Below are positions 7,385 through 14,492 of a DNA stretch of 20,686 nt, piece by piece. The DNA comes from JAIRTY01 sp050257395 (lineage in GTDB: Bacteria > Actinomycetota > Actinomycetes > Streptosporangiales > Streptosporangiaceae), in NCBI GenBank assembly GCA_050257395.1, contig JBLMWU010000139.1:1-20686 (forward strand). Direction: 5' to 3'. Numbering within the stretch: the first letter of the stretch is position 1; every line of letters starts with the position of its first letter. The notes under the pieces were generated by a model. The model made no database searches. It was not told where the DNA came from and worked only from the letters and a program-made list of their open reading frames with translations. A program made the translations under genes and the position numbers.

Positions 7385-7386
7385 GG

Positions 7387-8142
7387 CTAGCGGGTCTCGG
7401 TGATCTCCGGGCCGCGCTCAAACGGGTCCGGCAGCTGGAACCGGCCGCCTGCCTGCTCCATCTGCTCGGCCAGCGCCTGGCGTGCTTCCTCGGGCAGCCG
7501 GATCTCCAGCAGGTCGCGCGGCGGCACCGGATGCTCACCGCGGACCACGACCACGCCGGCGAACACCTCCTCCAGCGGTATGGCCAGCTCAGGGCGGCTG
7601 GCAGCGGCGCCGCTGATGACGCCGCGCAGGAACCACCGGGGGCCGTCCACGCCGAGGAAACGGACGGGTTCCAGCGCGCCGCGGCGCGGCGCACCCGGCT
7701 GGTCCGCGGCCGCGATGCGGGCGTGCAGCTCCGGCCCGAACCGGCCCACCGCCTCGGTGGCCTGGCCGCCGGACCGCCGGACCTCCGCCGCGATCTCCTC
7801 CCGGACCTCGTCCCACAGGCCGCCGCTTTTGGGCGCCGCGAACGCCTGAAGCTGCAGGCCGCTCTCATCCTTGATGACGGACACCCACGCGGCCTGGTCC
7901 TCCGCCATGCTGACCTGAACGTCGTAGTCGCCGCCCACCGGCACCTGCAGGCTGCCCAGATCGACCCGGTCGGCGGGCGGCACGTCGTCACGGATGTCCC
8001 ACGGGCCGCTCAGCGGCCGGCCGCCCGGCTCACCGGCCTCCTCGCGGTCACCGTCCTCCTCCGTCTCAGCTGCCCCGGTCCCGGGCTCGTCAGCCTCGGT
8101 GCCAGGCTGGTCCTCGCCCTCGCGGCGACGCCGACGGAACAC
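7387..8142 (-). CDS. DUF3710 domain protein (251 aa)
   Basis: Counterpart of mycobacterial Rv2696c; function unknown. A basic start (FRRRRR) and an acidic, low-complexity region (about 8-45, rich in Glu, Asp, Gly) precede the conserved DUF3710 domain. That domain runs from GPWDIRDDVPPADRVDLGSL through WVSVIKDESGLQLQAFAAP, WDEVREEIAAEVRRSGG and RFLGVDGPRWFLRGVISG to a final PDPFERGPEITE. No membrane segment or signal peptide is visible, so it is probably cytosolic. Two GTG starts are possible, at 8148 and 8142. GGGGAG lies one base before the first and seven before the second, so I chose 8142. It follows dut after a gap of 37 bases and is probably in the same transcript (AI-2E protein, dut, DUF3710). 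Confidence 0.8.
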   Translation of the reverse strand: MFRRRRREGEDQPGTEADEPGTGAAETEEDGDREEAGEPGGRPLSGPWDIRDDVPPADRVDLGSLQVPVGGDYDVQVSMAEDQAAWVSVIKDESGLQLQAFAAPKSGGLWDEVREEIAAEVRRSGGQATEAVGRFGPELHARIAAADQPGAPRRGALEPVRFLGVDGPRWFLRGVISGAAASRPELAIPLEEVFAGVVVVRGEHPVPPRDLLEIRLPEEARQALAEQMEQAGGRFQLPDPFERGPEITETR

Positions 8143-8179
8143 TGCCACGCTCCCCTGCTCTCGTTTCCCGGGCCGGCCG

Positions 8180-8764
8180 CTACCGGCCGGCCCGGCTGGC
8201 GCCGCTGCCCGGCGCGTCCGCGCTGGCGTGCCCGCCGGTGGACCCGAACCCGCCGTCCCCGCGCGCCGAGCCGGGCAGCGACTCGACCTCATGGAACACG
8301 GGGCAGGCGACCCGCTGGATCACCAGCTGGGCGATCCGGTCCCCGCGCCGGAACGCCACCGGGTGACTGGCATCGGTGTTGATCAGGGTTACCCTGATCT
8401 CGCCACGGTACCCCGCGTCGACGGTCCCGGGCGCATTCACCAGCGTGACCCCGTGCCGCGCGGCGAGCCCGGACCGCGGATGGACGAACGCTGCGTAGCC
8501 GTCCGGCAGGGCGATCGCCACCCCGGTGTGCATGATCATCCGCTGCCCGGGGGCGAGTTCCGCGTCCGCGGCCGCATACAGGTCGACCCCGGCGTCGCCC
8601 GGGTGCGCCCGGGCGGGCACCGGCAGGCCCCGGTCGAGCCGCTTGATGAGCACCTGGACCACGTCATCCGCGCCCGGCCCGCCCGCCGGGAGGACGGCGG
8701 CGGGGGCGGCGGTGCCAGCGGGAACGGGGCCGCCCGGGACGGTCGCGGCCGGCTGCTCGCTCAT
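8180..8764 (-). CDS. dut: dUTP diphosphatase (dUTPase), 194 aa
   Basis: Hydrolyses dUTP to dUMP and pyrophosphate, keeping uracil out of DNA and supplying dTMP synthesis. All five trimeric-dUTPase motifs are present: motif 1 DAGVDL (57-62), motif 2 PRSGL (96-100), motif 3 VNAPGTVDAGYRGEI with catalytic Asp116, motif 4 RGDRIAQLVIQ (140-150) and motif 5 RGDGGFGSTGGH (168-179). The Ala/Pro/Gly-rich N-terminal extension of about 33 residues is longer than usual (mycobacterial Dut is about 154 aa); an internal start nearer the core cannot be excluded. ATG 8764 overlaps the stop of the upstream membrane protein as ATGA, so translation is probably coupled. A clear Shine-Dalgarno site is absent, which fits coupling. 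Orthologue of Rv2697c by neighbourhood. Confidence 0.95.
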   Translation of the reverse strand: MSEQPAATVPGGPVPAGTAAPAAVLPAGGPGADDVVQVLIKRLDRGLPVPARAHPGDAGVDLYAAADAELAPGQRMIMHTGVAIALPDGYAAFVHPRSGLAARHGVTLVNAPGTVDAGYRGEIRVTLINTDASHPVAFRRGDRIAQLVIQRVACPVFHEVESLPGSARGDGGFGSTGGHASADAPGSGASRAGR

Positions 8765-9990
8765 GGTGGTGACCCTACCGGCCGGCGGCCGGACAGGTAG
8801 GGCGCCGCCCGGGTGAGCGCGGCCGCCAGCGGCACGGCGATGATCGCGCCCGGGATCCCGGCCACCACCCCGCCCACGGCCAGCACCAGGATGATCGCCA
8901 GCGGGTGGAGATGCACCATGTGGCCCACGAGCAGCGGCTGCAGCAGGTGGCTCTCGATCTGGTTCTCCACGATGAAGACGATCACCAGCACCACCGCGGC
9001 CAGCCAGCCGCGGGTGCCGAGGGTCACCGCCACGGCCAGCGCCCCGGCGACCAGGATGCCCACCAGCGGCACGAACGCCGCCAGGAACACCAGGATGATG
9101 AGCGGGACGAAGATCGGCACCCCGAGGATCCACAGGGCGCAGCCGATCACCACGGCGTGGATGGCCGCGACGGCGACGGTGCCCCGGGCGTAGTGGGTCA
9201 GCGCCAGCCACGCGGCCGCCCCGCCCGCGCGGGCCCGCTGGCCCGGCTCGCGGCCCAGGAAGCCCAGCAGCCATCCCCAGATCCGGTCGCCGTCCTTGAG
9301 CAGGAAGAACGTGACGAACAGGGTGAGGATGACCCCCGCCAGCAGCTGCAGGAAGATCCTGCCGCCGGTCATGACCGTGCCCGCCACCATGGCCTGGTGC
9401 TGCTTGAGGTAGCTGAGCACGCGGTTGGACAGCTGCTCCAGGCCGGTCTGGCGCAGGTGGAACGGGGCCCCGCCGAGCCACCGCTGCAGCCCGTGGACGG
9501 TGTTGCCGATCTCGTGGACCAGGGTCGGGTAGCTGGCGGTGGTCTGGGTGGCGGCCAGCGCGGCCGCCCCCGCCAGCACCGCCACCGCGATCAGCAGCGT
9601 GCACCAGGTGGCCGCGAGCGCGGGCAGCCCGGCCCGGCGCAGCCGTTCCGCCAGCGGGTGCAGCAGGGCGGTCAGCAGCAGCGCGGCGATGCAGGGCAGC
9701 ACCACCAGCCGCAGCGTGCTGGCCACCCGGAACGCCAGGTACAGGACGACCGCGATCAGCAGCAGGCGCCAGCACCAGCCCGCGGCGCGCCGCAGCCAGC
9801 CGGGCACCTCCCCGGTGCCGCTGTCCGCAGCGGCGGCCACCGCTGCCCTGCCGGGCGGCCCGGCCGCCAGCGGGCCGCCGCCCGTGCTCTCCCCCGGCAC
9901 CGGGGACCGGCTGCGCGGCACGCCGTTGCCCGCTGCCTGGCCGGCCAGGTCCTCTTCGCGGCCGCTCTGCCGCATCCACCGCCCGAACAT
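8761..9990 (-). CDS. AI-2E transporter family (PerM/UPF0118) membrane protein, 409 aa
   Basis: Polytopic inner-membrane protein of the AI-2E exporter/PerM family, a group with mixed proposed roles (autoinducer export, Na+/H+ antiport); the substrate here is unknown. Residues 1-65 are polar and low-complexity. Hydrophobic segments follow at about 70-90 (WRLLLIAVVLYLAF), 92-112, 122-146, 212-234 (IFLQLLAGVILTLFVTFFLL), 272-292, 294-318, 322-348 and 365-390. The family signature region ENQIESHLLQPLLVG with the following HPLAIILVLAVGG is clear. ATG 9990 has no good ribosome site, but TTACAT lies six bases upstream, suggesting a leaderless message. Its stop overlaps the dut start (ATGA). This gene is absent from the matching mycobacterial interval, so it is an insertion or a lineage-specific order. 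Confidence 0.88.
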   Translation of the reverse strand: MFGRWMRQSGREEDLAGQAAGNGVPRSRSPVPGESTGGGPLAAGPPGRAAVAAAADSGTGEVPGWLRRAAGWCWRLLLIAVVLYLAFRVASTLRLVVLPCIAALLLTALLHPLAERLRRAGLPALAATWCTLLIAVAVLAGAAALAATQTTASYPTLVHEIGNTVHGLQRWLGGAPFHLRQTGLEQLSNRVLSYLKQHQAMVAGTVMTGGRIFLQLLAGVILTLFVTFFLLKDGDRIWGWLLGFLGREPGQRARAGGAAAWLALTHYARGTVAVAAIHAVVIGCALWILGVPIFVPLIILVFLAAFVPLVGILVAGALAVAVTLGTRGWLAAVVLVIVFIVENQIESHLLQPLLVGHMVHLHPLAIILVLAVGGVVAGIPGAIIAVPLAAALTRAAPYLSGRRPVGSPP

Positions 9991-10019
9991 GCACCCATGT
10001 AACCAACTACCGTGGGGTC
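9991..10019. promoter_or_regulatory. 29-base divergent promoter region, probably two leaderless starts
   Basis: The whole gap between the divergent AI-2E and DUF3093 genes is 29 bases. On the minus strand TTACAT (10002-9997) lies six bases before ATG 9990. On the plus strand TACCGT (10008-10013) lies six bases before ATG 10020. Both fit -10 hexamers placed so that transcription starts at the start codon. Any -35 elements would lie inside the opposite gene. The -10 assignments are inference from spacing. Confidence 0.45.
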
Positions 10020-10511
10020 ATGCGCGTGTACCACGAACACCTCCGCGTGCCGGCCTCCTGGTGGGCGCTCAGCTTTGTCCTGGTCATCCTGTTCGGTGGC
10101 GAGCTGGTCGCCGGGCTGGTCTACACCGGGCTTGGCTGGCCGCTGGCCCTGGGCTCGCTGGCGGTGCTGGCCGCGGCGGTGGCCGCGGCGCTGGCGATGT
10201 CGGGCCGGGCCGCGGTGGAGGTCCGGGACCGGGAGCTGCGGGCCGGCAAGGCCCGGCTGGCCCTGGACCGGGCCGGTGAGGTGACGGCGCTGGACGAGCG
10301 CCAGACCAGGCGGCTGCGCAGCACCCAGGCAGACCCGGCCGCGTTCGTGCTGACCCGGCCCTACCTCAGGCGGGCCGTCTACGTCGAGGTCACCGGCGGC
10401 GGGCCGGGCGGGCCGTACTGGCTGGTGGGATCCAGGCAGCCGGAGAAGCTGGCGGCCGCGATCGGGAAGTCACGGCCGGCTGACCGGGCCGGGGACGTGC
10501 CCGTGGGATGA
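10020..10511 (+). CDS. DUF3093 membrane protein (163 aa)
   Basis: Counterpart of mycobacterial Rv2698, of unknown function. Two closely spaced membrane segments near the N-terminus (about 15-36 WALSFVLVILFGGELVAGLVY and 38-60 LALGSLAVLAAAVAAALAMSG) form a hairpin. It is followed by a cytosolic, PH-like beta-rich domain (AVEVRDRELRAGKARLALD, VTALDERQTRRLR, AVYVEVTGG, YWLVGSRQPEKLAAAI). The YHEHLRVPASWWAL start is characteristic of the family. The final SRQPEKLAAAI helix is like those in membrane-anchored PH-type proteins. ATG 10020 seems leaderless. The stop overlaps a possible upstream ATG of the next gene, but the next gene's better start is 36 bases further on. Confidence 0.83.
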   Translation: MRVYHEHLRVPASWWALSFVLVILFGGELVAGLVYTGLGWPLALGSLAVLAAAVAAALAMSGRAAVEVRDRELRAGKARLALDRAGEVTALDERQTRRLRSTQADPAAFVLTRPYLRRAVYVEVTGGGPGGPYWLVGSRQPEKLAAAIGKSRPADRAGDVPVG

Positions 10512-10546
10512 TCGACGGGCACCGCTGGCCCCAGGGAGGAATCCGT

Positions 10547-10819
10547 ATGTCAGACAAGCGCGGGGACGGTGGCAGCAAGGCGCTCGGGACTCTGGCCGCC
10601 TTCGCCGCCGCTTTCGTCGCCCGCAAGCTGATCACGATCGCCTGGACCAAGATCACCGGGAAGGAGCCGCCCAGCGACCCGCAGGACCCGCAGGTCGGTA
10701 TCGGGGAGGCACTCGGCTGGGCGGTGGTCATGGGGGTGACCATCGAGTCGGCGCGCCTGCTGGCGGGCCGCGCCGCCACCCGGCGGCTGCGCCGGCCGCC
10801 GGCCGCGGAGGTGGAGTAG
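10547..10819 (+). CDS. DUF4235 membrane protein (90 aa)
   Basis: Small actinobacterial protein of unknown role. Two hydrophobic helices are visible (about 10-32 ALGTLAAFAAAFVARKLITIAW and 50-72 EALGWAVVMGVTIESARLLAG), joined by a polar turn with TGKEPPSDPQDPQV, a hallmark of the family. Arg/Lys-rich ends suggest both termini face the cytosol. The start chosen is ATG 10547, with GGGAGGA about 6 bases upstream. An earlier in-frame ATG at 10508 overlaps the DUF3093 stop (ATGA) but lacks a ribosome site and would add 13 non-conserved residues. Same strand as DUF3093, likely cotranscribed. Confidence 0.78.
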   Translation: MSDKRGDGGSKALGTLAAFAAAFVARKLITIAWTKITGKEPPSDPQDPQVGIGEALGWAVVMGVTIESARLLAGRAATRRLRRPPAAEVE

Positions 10820-10860
10820 GCAGGCTCCGGGGCGGCTGGCGGTGCTTCCGCGGCTTTCCC

Positions 10861-11643
10861 GTGCCACACTTTGGTCCCGTGTCCTCACACGATCGCTCAC
10901 GCCTGTCCTACAAGTTCGGGTACGCGCTGCGGCACCCGGGACGGGTGCTGCCGTACGCCCGCCGTCGCGGCCGGGACGCGCTGCTCAGCCTGAAGTCGGC
11001 TGACCATGTCAGCTACTACCGCGCGGTCATGAAGTCCGACGCGGCCCGCAGCCGCGAGGGCGCGGTGGGCAGCCACACCCACGACGAGTGGCTGCAGCTG
11101 GGCCAGCTGCAGTTCGACTTCCTGGTGGGCCACGGCCTGCAGCCGGGCGACCGGATGCTGGAGATCGGCTGCGGCAACCTGCGGGCTGGCCGGCTGTTCA
11201 TCGACTACCTCGAGCCCGGTCACTACTACGGGATCGACATCTCCCCGGACATCCTGATCGCGGCGCAGGCCACGCTCGCCGAGTTCGGCCTGCAGGCCAA
11301 GCTCCCGCACCTGACGGTGGTCAGCGACCTGAAGTTCGGGTTCCTGCCCGCGGAGCGCTTCACGGTCGTGCACGCGCACAGCGTGTTCTCCCACTCGCCG
11401 ATCGAGGTCATCGACGAGTGCCTGGCCCACGTCGGCCGGGTGATGACCAAGGACGGCATCTTCGACTTCACCTTCGACCGCACCGAGGGAGAAGAGCACC
11501 AGGTGCTGCGGGAGGACTTCTACTACCGGACGGAGACGCTCATCGCGCTCGCCGCCAAGCACGGCCTGGACGCGCAGTTCATGGAGGACTGGGAGCAGCT
11601 CGGCCACCCGCAGTCGAAGATCAGGGTCACCCGCCGGTCCTGA
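10861..11643 (+). CDS. Class I SAM-dependent methyltransferase (260 aa)
   Basis: Rossmann-fold methyltransferase of unknown substrate. Residues 1-75 form a basic, helical N-terminal region (RLSYKFGYALRHPGRVLPYARRR). Motif I is MLEIGCGNLRAGRLF (about 97-111), the motif II acidic region is YYGIDISPDILIAAQ, and the catalytic-core strand is RFTVVHAHSVFSHSP, followed by FDFTFDRTEGEEH. It resembles small-molecule or sugar methyltransferases rather than RNA or DNA types, but only at the level of the fold. Two GTG starts (10861 and 10879) are possible and neither has a clear ribosome site. A CACACT hexamer eight bases before 10879 could mark a leaderless start there, giving 254 aa. Neighbours give no pathway clue. 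Confidence 0.8.
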   Translation: MPHFGPVSSHDRSRLSYKFGYALRHPGRVLPYARRRGRDALLSLKSADHVSYYRAVMKSDAARSREGAVGSHTHDEWLQLGQLQFDFLVGHGLQPGDRMLEIGCGNLRAGRLFIDYLEPGHYYGIDISPDILIAAQATLAEFGLQAKLPHLTVVSDLKFGFLPAERFTVVHAHSVFSHSPIEVIDECLAHVGRVMTKDGIFDFTFDRTEGEEHQVLREDFYYRTETLIALAAKHGLDAQFMEDWEQLGHPQSKIRVTRRS

Positions 11644-11697
11644 CCCCGCCGGCGAGCACCCTGCCGCGCCCTGGCTTTCCCGCCGCCGCAGCGTTTA

Positions 11698-11707
11698 CGA
11701 TATATCG
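11698..11707. promoter_or_regulatory. AT-rich palindrome CGATATATCG upstream of DUF1707 gene
   Basis: A perfect 10-bp dyad, with TCGCGA overlapping its right end (11705-11710), lies about 33 bases upstream of the DUF1707 start. It is the only AT-rich patch in the 96-base gap. Its position suits a promoter -10 region combined with an operator. Which regulator binds is unknown. Confidence 0.4.
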
Positions 11708-11739
11708 CGATTGCCAGCGGACGCGGCCGAGGAGGGCGC

Positions 11740-12384
11740 ATGGGACACCCCGTCAGCGGTGCCGGCCAGGACCAGGACGGCACCAGGCAGTCTCCCCCGG
11801 CAGGGCCCGGGGCAGCGGGCCCGCTGGCCATCCGGGCCTCGGACCGGGAGCGGGACGCCGCCACCCACCGGCTGCAGGACGCCTTCGCTGAGGGCCGCCT
11901 CGATGACGCCGAGTTCGACGAGCGCATGCGCACGGCGCTGTCCGCGCGGACGCGCGGTGAGCTGGCCGGGCTGCTCGCGGACCTGCCGCCGGCCCCGGCC
12001 GCCGCGCCGGGCACGGCCGTCTCCCCCGCCGCGCCGCGGCCGGGGCGGCTGGCGGCCGGCATCAAGGGCCCGGTGCGGCGGGCCGGCCGGTGGCGGGTGC
12101 CAGGGCGGTACACCGCGCTGGTCTACAAGGGCAGCGGCCTGCTCGACCTGCGGGCGGCGGAGCTGACCGCGCCGGTCACCACGATCACCGCGGTGGCGTA
12201 CAAGTCGCGGATCGACATCCTGGTGCCGCCCGGCGTCCGGGTGGAGACCGGCGGGTTCGCGGTGACCAGCGGGGATGACGCCGCCGACACCGGGCCGCTG
12301 CCGCCGGACGCGCCCGTGGTCCACGTACGGGGCTTCGCCTACCGGGGCACTGTCGAGACCAGGGGCGGTCCGCCCGCACGCTGA
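11740..12384 (+). CDS. DUF1707 / LiaF-like C-terminal domain protein (214 aa)
   Basis: N-terminal DUF1707 (SHOCT-like) helical domain, about 29-85, with the classic IRASDRERDAATHRLQDAF, EGRLDDAEFDERM and RTRGELAGLLADLP. The C-terminal part, about 120-200, is a right-handed beta-type domain like the C-terminus of LiaF/cell-wall-stress proteins (YTALVYKGSGLLDLRAAEL, ITAVAYKSRIDILVPPGVRV). Unlike many DUF1707 proteins there is no membrane segment between the two domains. That points to a soluble protein, perhaps a sensor partner of a membrane histidine kinase elsewhere; this is inference. ATG 11740 follows GAGGAGGG with short spacing. Confidence 0.78.
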   Translation: MGHPVSGAGQDQDGTRQSPPAGPGAAGPLAIRASDRERDAATHRLQDAFAEGRLDDAEFDERMRTALSARTRGELAGLLADLPPAPAAAPGTAVSPAAPRPGRLAAGIKGPVRRAGRWRVPGRYTALVYKGSGLLDLRAAELTAPVTTITAVAYKSRIDILVPPGVRVETGGFAVTSGDDAADTGPLPPDAPVVHVRGFAYRGTVETRGGPPAR

Positions 12385-12427
12385 GCGGTCCGCCAGGGGA
12401 CGCGCAGGGCCATGCCGCGGGCGCGGC

Positions 12428-12931
12428 TCAGGTGGGCGAGCCCGCGGCGGCCCCGGTCACCCGGCCGCCCCACCGCGCCTTGGCGTCCTCGAGGTCCAGC
12501 GGCACGGTCATCCCGCCCTTGCCGAGCTCGGCCTCCCAGTCCTCGGCCGGGACCCGCCACATGACCTCGAACTCGATGCCGCTGGGGTCCTTGGCGTACA
12601 GCGACTTGGACACCCGGTGGTCGCTGGCGCCGACCAGGGCGCCCCGCTCGGTGAGCCGGCCGCGGATCTCCTCCAGGTCGGCCAGCGTGCCCACCTCCCA
12701 GGCCAGGTGGTACAGCCCTGCCTGCGGCTCATGCTGCACCGGCAGCGGGCTGCCGCCGATCTCGAACAGGCCCAGGTCATGGTCGTTCGCCGAGCCCGGG
12801 GCGCGGAGGAAGGCGGCCCGCCCGGGCACCTCCAGCCGGATCTCCAGGCCCAGCGCGTAGCGGTAGAAGTCAACGGCCTTGCCCAGGTCGTGCACGTACA
12901 GGACGGCGTGGTTCACGCGGCGTACTGCCAT
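12428..12931 (-). CDS. VOC-family metalloenzyme (glyoxalase/extradiol dioxygenase type), 167 aa
   Basis: Vicinal-oxygen-chelate fold protein with two beta-alpha-beta-beta-beta modules. A 2-His-1-carboxylate metal site is fully present: His8 in VNHAVLYVHDL, His75 in LYHLAWEVG and Glu122 in GIEFEVMW. The preceding KDPSG turn (about 114-118) is typical of dioxygenase-like members (compare catechol 2,3-dioxygenase, CatE). It could be an extradiol dioxygenase or a glyoxalase-type isomerase; residue pattern alone does not decide. ATG 12931 has GGAGG five bases upstream. An in-frame extension to 13111 is rejected as GC-rich shadow sequence with no ribosome site. It converges on the DUF1707 gene. Confidence 0.88.
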   Translation of the reverse strand: MAVRRVNHAVLYVHDLGKAVDFYRYALGLEIRLEVPGRAAFLRAPGSANDHDLGLFEIGGSPLPVQHEPQAGLYHLAWEVGTLADLEEIRGRLTERGALVGASDHRVSKSLYAKDPSGIEFEVMWRVPAEDWEAELGKGGMTVPLDLEDAKARWGGRVTGAAAGSPT

Positions 12932-13001
12932 GACTGCCTCCAGGCGCTGCTCCCGCTGCTGGGCCCGCCAGGCGTCCGCGGGGCCTGCTACTGGAAAGCC
13001 C

Positions 13002-13104
13002 GTGGCAGCCGCTGTCATTCCCGGCTGGGCCCGGCATCGCCGGGCTCCCGGGCGCAGCGGGCCGCCCGGCCGGGCCCAGCTCGCCGCAGGTGGCAGCCGC
13101 TGTC
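13002..13104. repeat. 15-bp direct repeats flanking a cluster of inverted repeats
   Basis: GTGGCAGCCGCTGTC occurs at 13002-13016 and again, identically, at 13090-13104. Between them lie a 7-bp hairpin (GCCCGGC, ATC, GCCGGGC; 13029-13045) and a longer-range 10-bp inverted repeat (CTGGGCCCGG 13025-13034, CCGGGCCCAG 13070-13079). The block lies between the 3' end of the citrate-synthase-like gene and the VOC gene, both on the minus strand. It may serve as a terminator or be a decayed repeat element. These are the main contents of the 220-base gap. Confidence 0.5.
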
Positions 13105-13151
13105 TGCACACACGCGGTGCATCTTGCTGTTATCGGGTGGATGCTATCCGG

Positions 13152-14492
13152 CTATCGCCCGTGACCGGTGTACACCGCCCGCGGCCGCAGCGGAGTGCCC
13201 TCCGCGTAGGCCTCCAAGGCGTGCGCGAGCCAGCCGACGGTCCTGGCGACCGCGAAGATCGCCTGCCCGGCGCCCTGCGGCATGCCTGCCACACTGGTGA
13301 GCGCCGCCAGCGCGAAATCGATGTTGGGCTGCGGCAGGCCGCGCCGGGCCGTCTCGGCCACGGCGGCCTCGGCCACCGCCAGCCGGGCTGAGCCGGGCGC
13401 GGCCGCCCGCAGCGCCGCCAGCAGAAACTCGGCCCGCGGATCGGCGGCGGAGTAGATGAAGTGCCCGAACCCGGGGATCCGCTCGCCGCGCCGGAGCAGG
13501 TCCCCCACCACCCGCGGCACGTCGGCCGGGCCGGCCGCGGCGGCGAACATCATCTCCGCGCCCAGCGCGGCACCGCCGTGCAGCGCGCCGCCGACGGCGC
13601 CGAGCCCGGTGGCGACCACCGCGTACGGGTCCGCGCGCACGGACGCGGCCACCCTCGCCGCGAACGTGGAGGCCGCCAGCTCGTGGTCGGCGAGCAGCAC
13701 CAGCGCCGCCTGCAGCGCCGCCAGCAGCCGGGGAGCCGGCGGGCGGGGGCACAGGCGCCGCCACAGCCTGGCCGCGATCGAGTCGCCGCTGACCTGCGCC
13801 CCGCCAGCCGCCAGCGGCTCCGGCTCGGGCACCGCCCCCGGCTCCGCCCCGCCCGCCGCCGGCGGTTCCGCCCCGCCGGCGGTCTGCGGCTGCTGTCCGC
13901 CCGCAGCCGGGGAGGCAGGCGGGGGCGCAGACTGCGGCGGCGGCAGGCAGTCCACCATGCCGGCGATGATGCTGCGGCCCGCGGCCATCACCGCGGGCGG
14001 AGTCAGCTGCAGCCGGAAAGGGTCCGCGGCCGCCAGCGCGGGCACGATCACCTGCAGTCGCTCCAGCGGCAGCGCACCGGCTGGCAGCGCCGCCTGGGCG
14101 GCGGTGGCGGCGGCCTGGCCGCCGCCCGCCGGGCGCCACCATCCGGCCTGGCTCTCCCCCGGGCCCGGCAGCATCCCGGTCCACAGCAGCCCGGCTACGT
14201 CCTCGAAGCTGCACCGGGCCGCCAGGTCCGTGGCGTCGAGGCCGCGGAACCGCAGCCGGCCGCCGCTGATCTGGGTGATCGCCGATTCGATCACCAGCTC
14301 CCCGGAGGTGGCCCTGCCCCGCGGCCGGCCATGCCGCGCGAGCTCGGCCACCTCGTCCGCGTCGAACAGGCTGGCCCGGCCGCCGGCGGCCCGGCGGCGG
14401 GGCAGCACCCCCCGGCTGACGTACGAGTACAGGGTCGCGGGCTTCACGCCGAGCCGCTCGGCGGCCTCGGCCGCGCCGATCAGCTCAGCCAC
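13152..14492 (-). CDS. Citrate synthase homologue with N-terminal helix-turn-helix domain (446 aa)
   Basis: Residues about 1-55 form a MerR/excisionase-like winged helix-turn-helix (AELIGAAEAAERLGVKPATL, YSYVSRGVLPRRR, SLFDADEVAELARHGR). The remainder is a Si-type citrate synthase fold. The catalytic triad is present: His305 (LHGGA), His344 (PGFGHFIY) and Asp392 (PNIDF). The usual Arg after the second His (GFGHR) is Phe. A Pro/Ala/Gly-rich, likely disordered insert of about 50 residues (182-235) interrupts the large domain. The enzyme could make citrate, 2-methylcitrate or another Claisen product from acetyl- or propionyl-CoA; the acceptor is unknown. The start GTG 14492 lies just before the HTH and lacks a strong ribosome site. 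A TTG at 14579 is in frame but adds non-conserved sequence. The gene diverges from a homocitrate-synthase-family gene, and the HTH suggests it also binds DNA, probably at the shared promoter. Confidence 0.85.
   Translation of the reverse strand: MAELIGAAEAAERLGVKPATLYSYVSRGVLPRRRAAGGRASLFDADEVAELARHGRPRGRATSGELVIESAITQISGGRLRFRGLDATDLAARCSFEDVAGLLWTGMLPGPGESQAGWWRPAGGGQAAATAAQAALPAGALPLERLQVIVPALAAADPFRLQLTPPAVMAAGRSIIAGMVDCLPPPQSAPPPASPAAGGQQPQTAGGAEPPAAGGAEPGAVPEPEPLAAGGAQVSGDSIAARLWRRLCPRPPAPRLLAALQAALVLLADHELAASTFAARVAASVRADPYAVVATGLGAVGGALHGGAALGAEMMFAAAAGPADVPRVVGDLLRRGERIPGFGHFIYSAADPRAEFLLAALRAAAPGSARLAVAEAAVAETARRGLPQPNIDFALAALTSVAGMPQGAGQAIFAVARTVGWLAHALEAYAEGTPLRPRAVYTGHGR

Noticed and set aside
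8905..10002. Plus-strand 365-codon frame opposite the AI-2E gene
   Set aside because: It is a Gln/His/Arg-rich translation antisense to an obvious polytopic membrane protein.
12275..13300. Plus-strand 341-codon frame across the VOC gene
   Set aside because: The minus-strand VOC protein has all three metal ligands and a good ribosome site; the plus frame has no recognisable motif.
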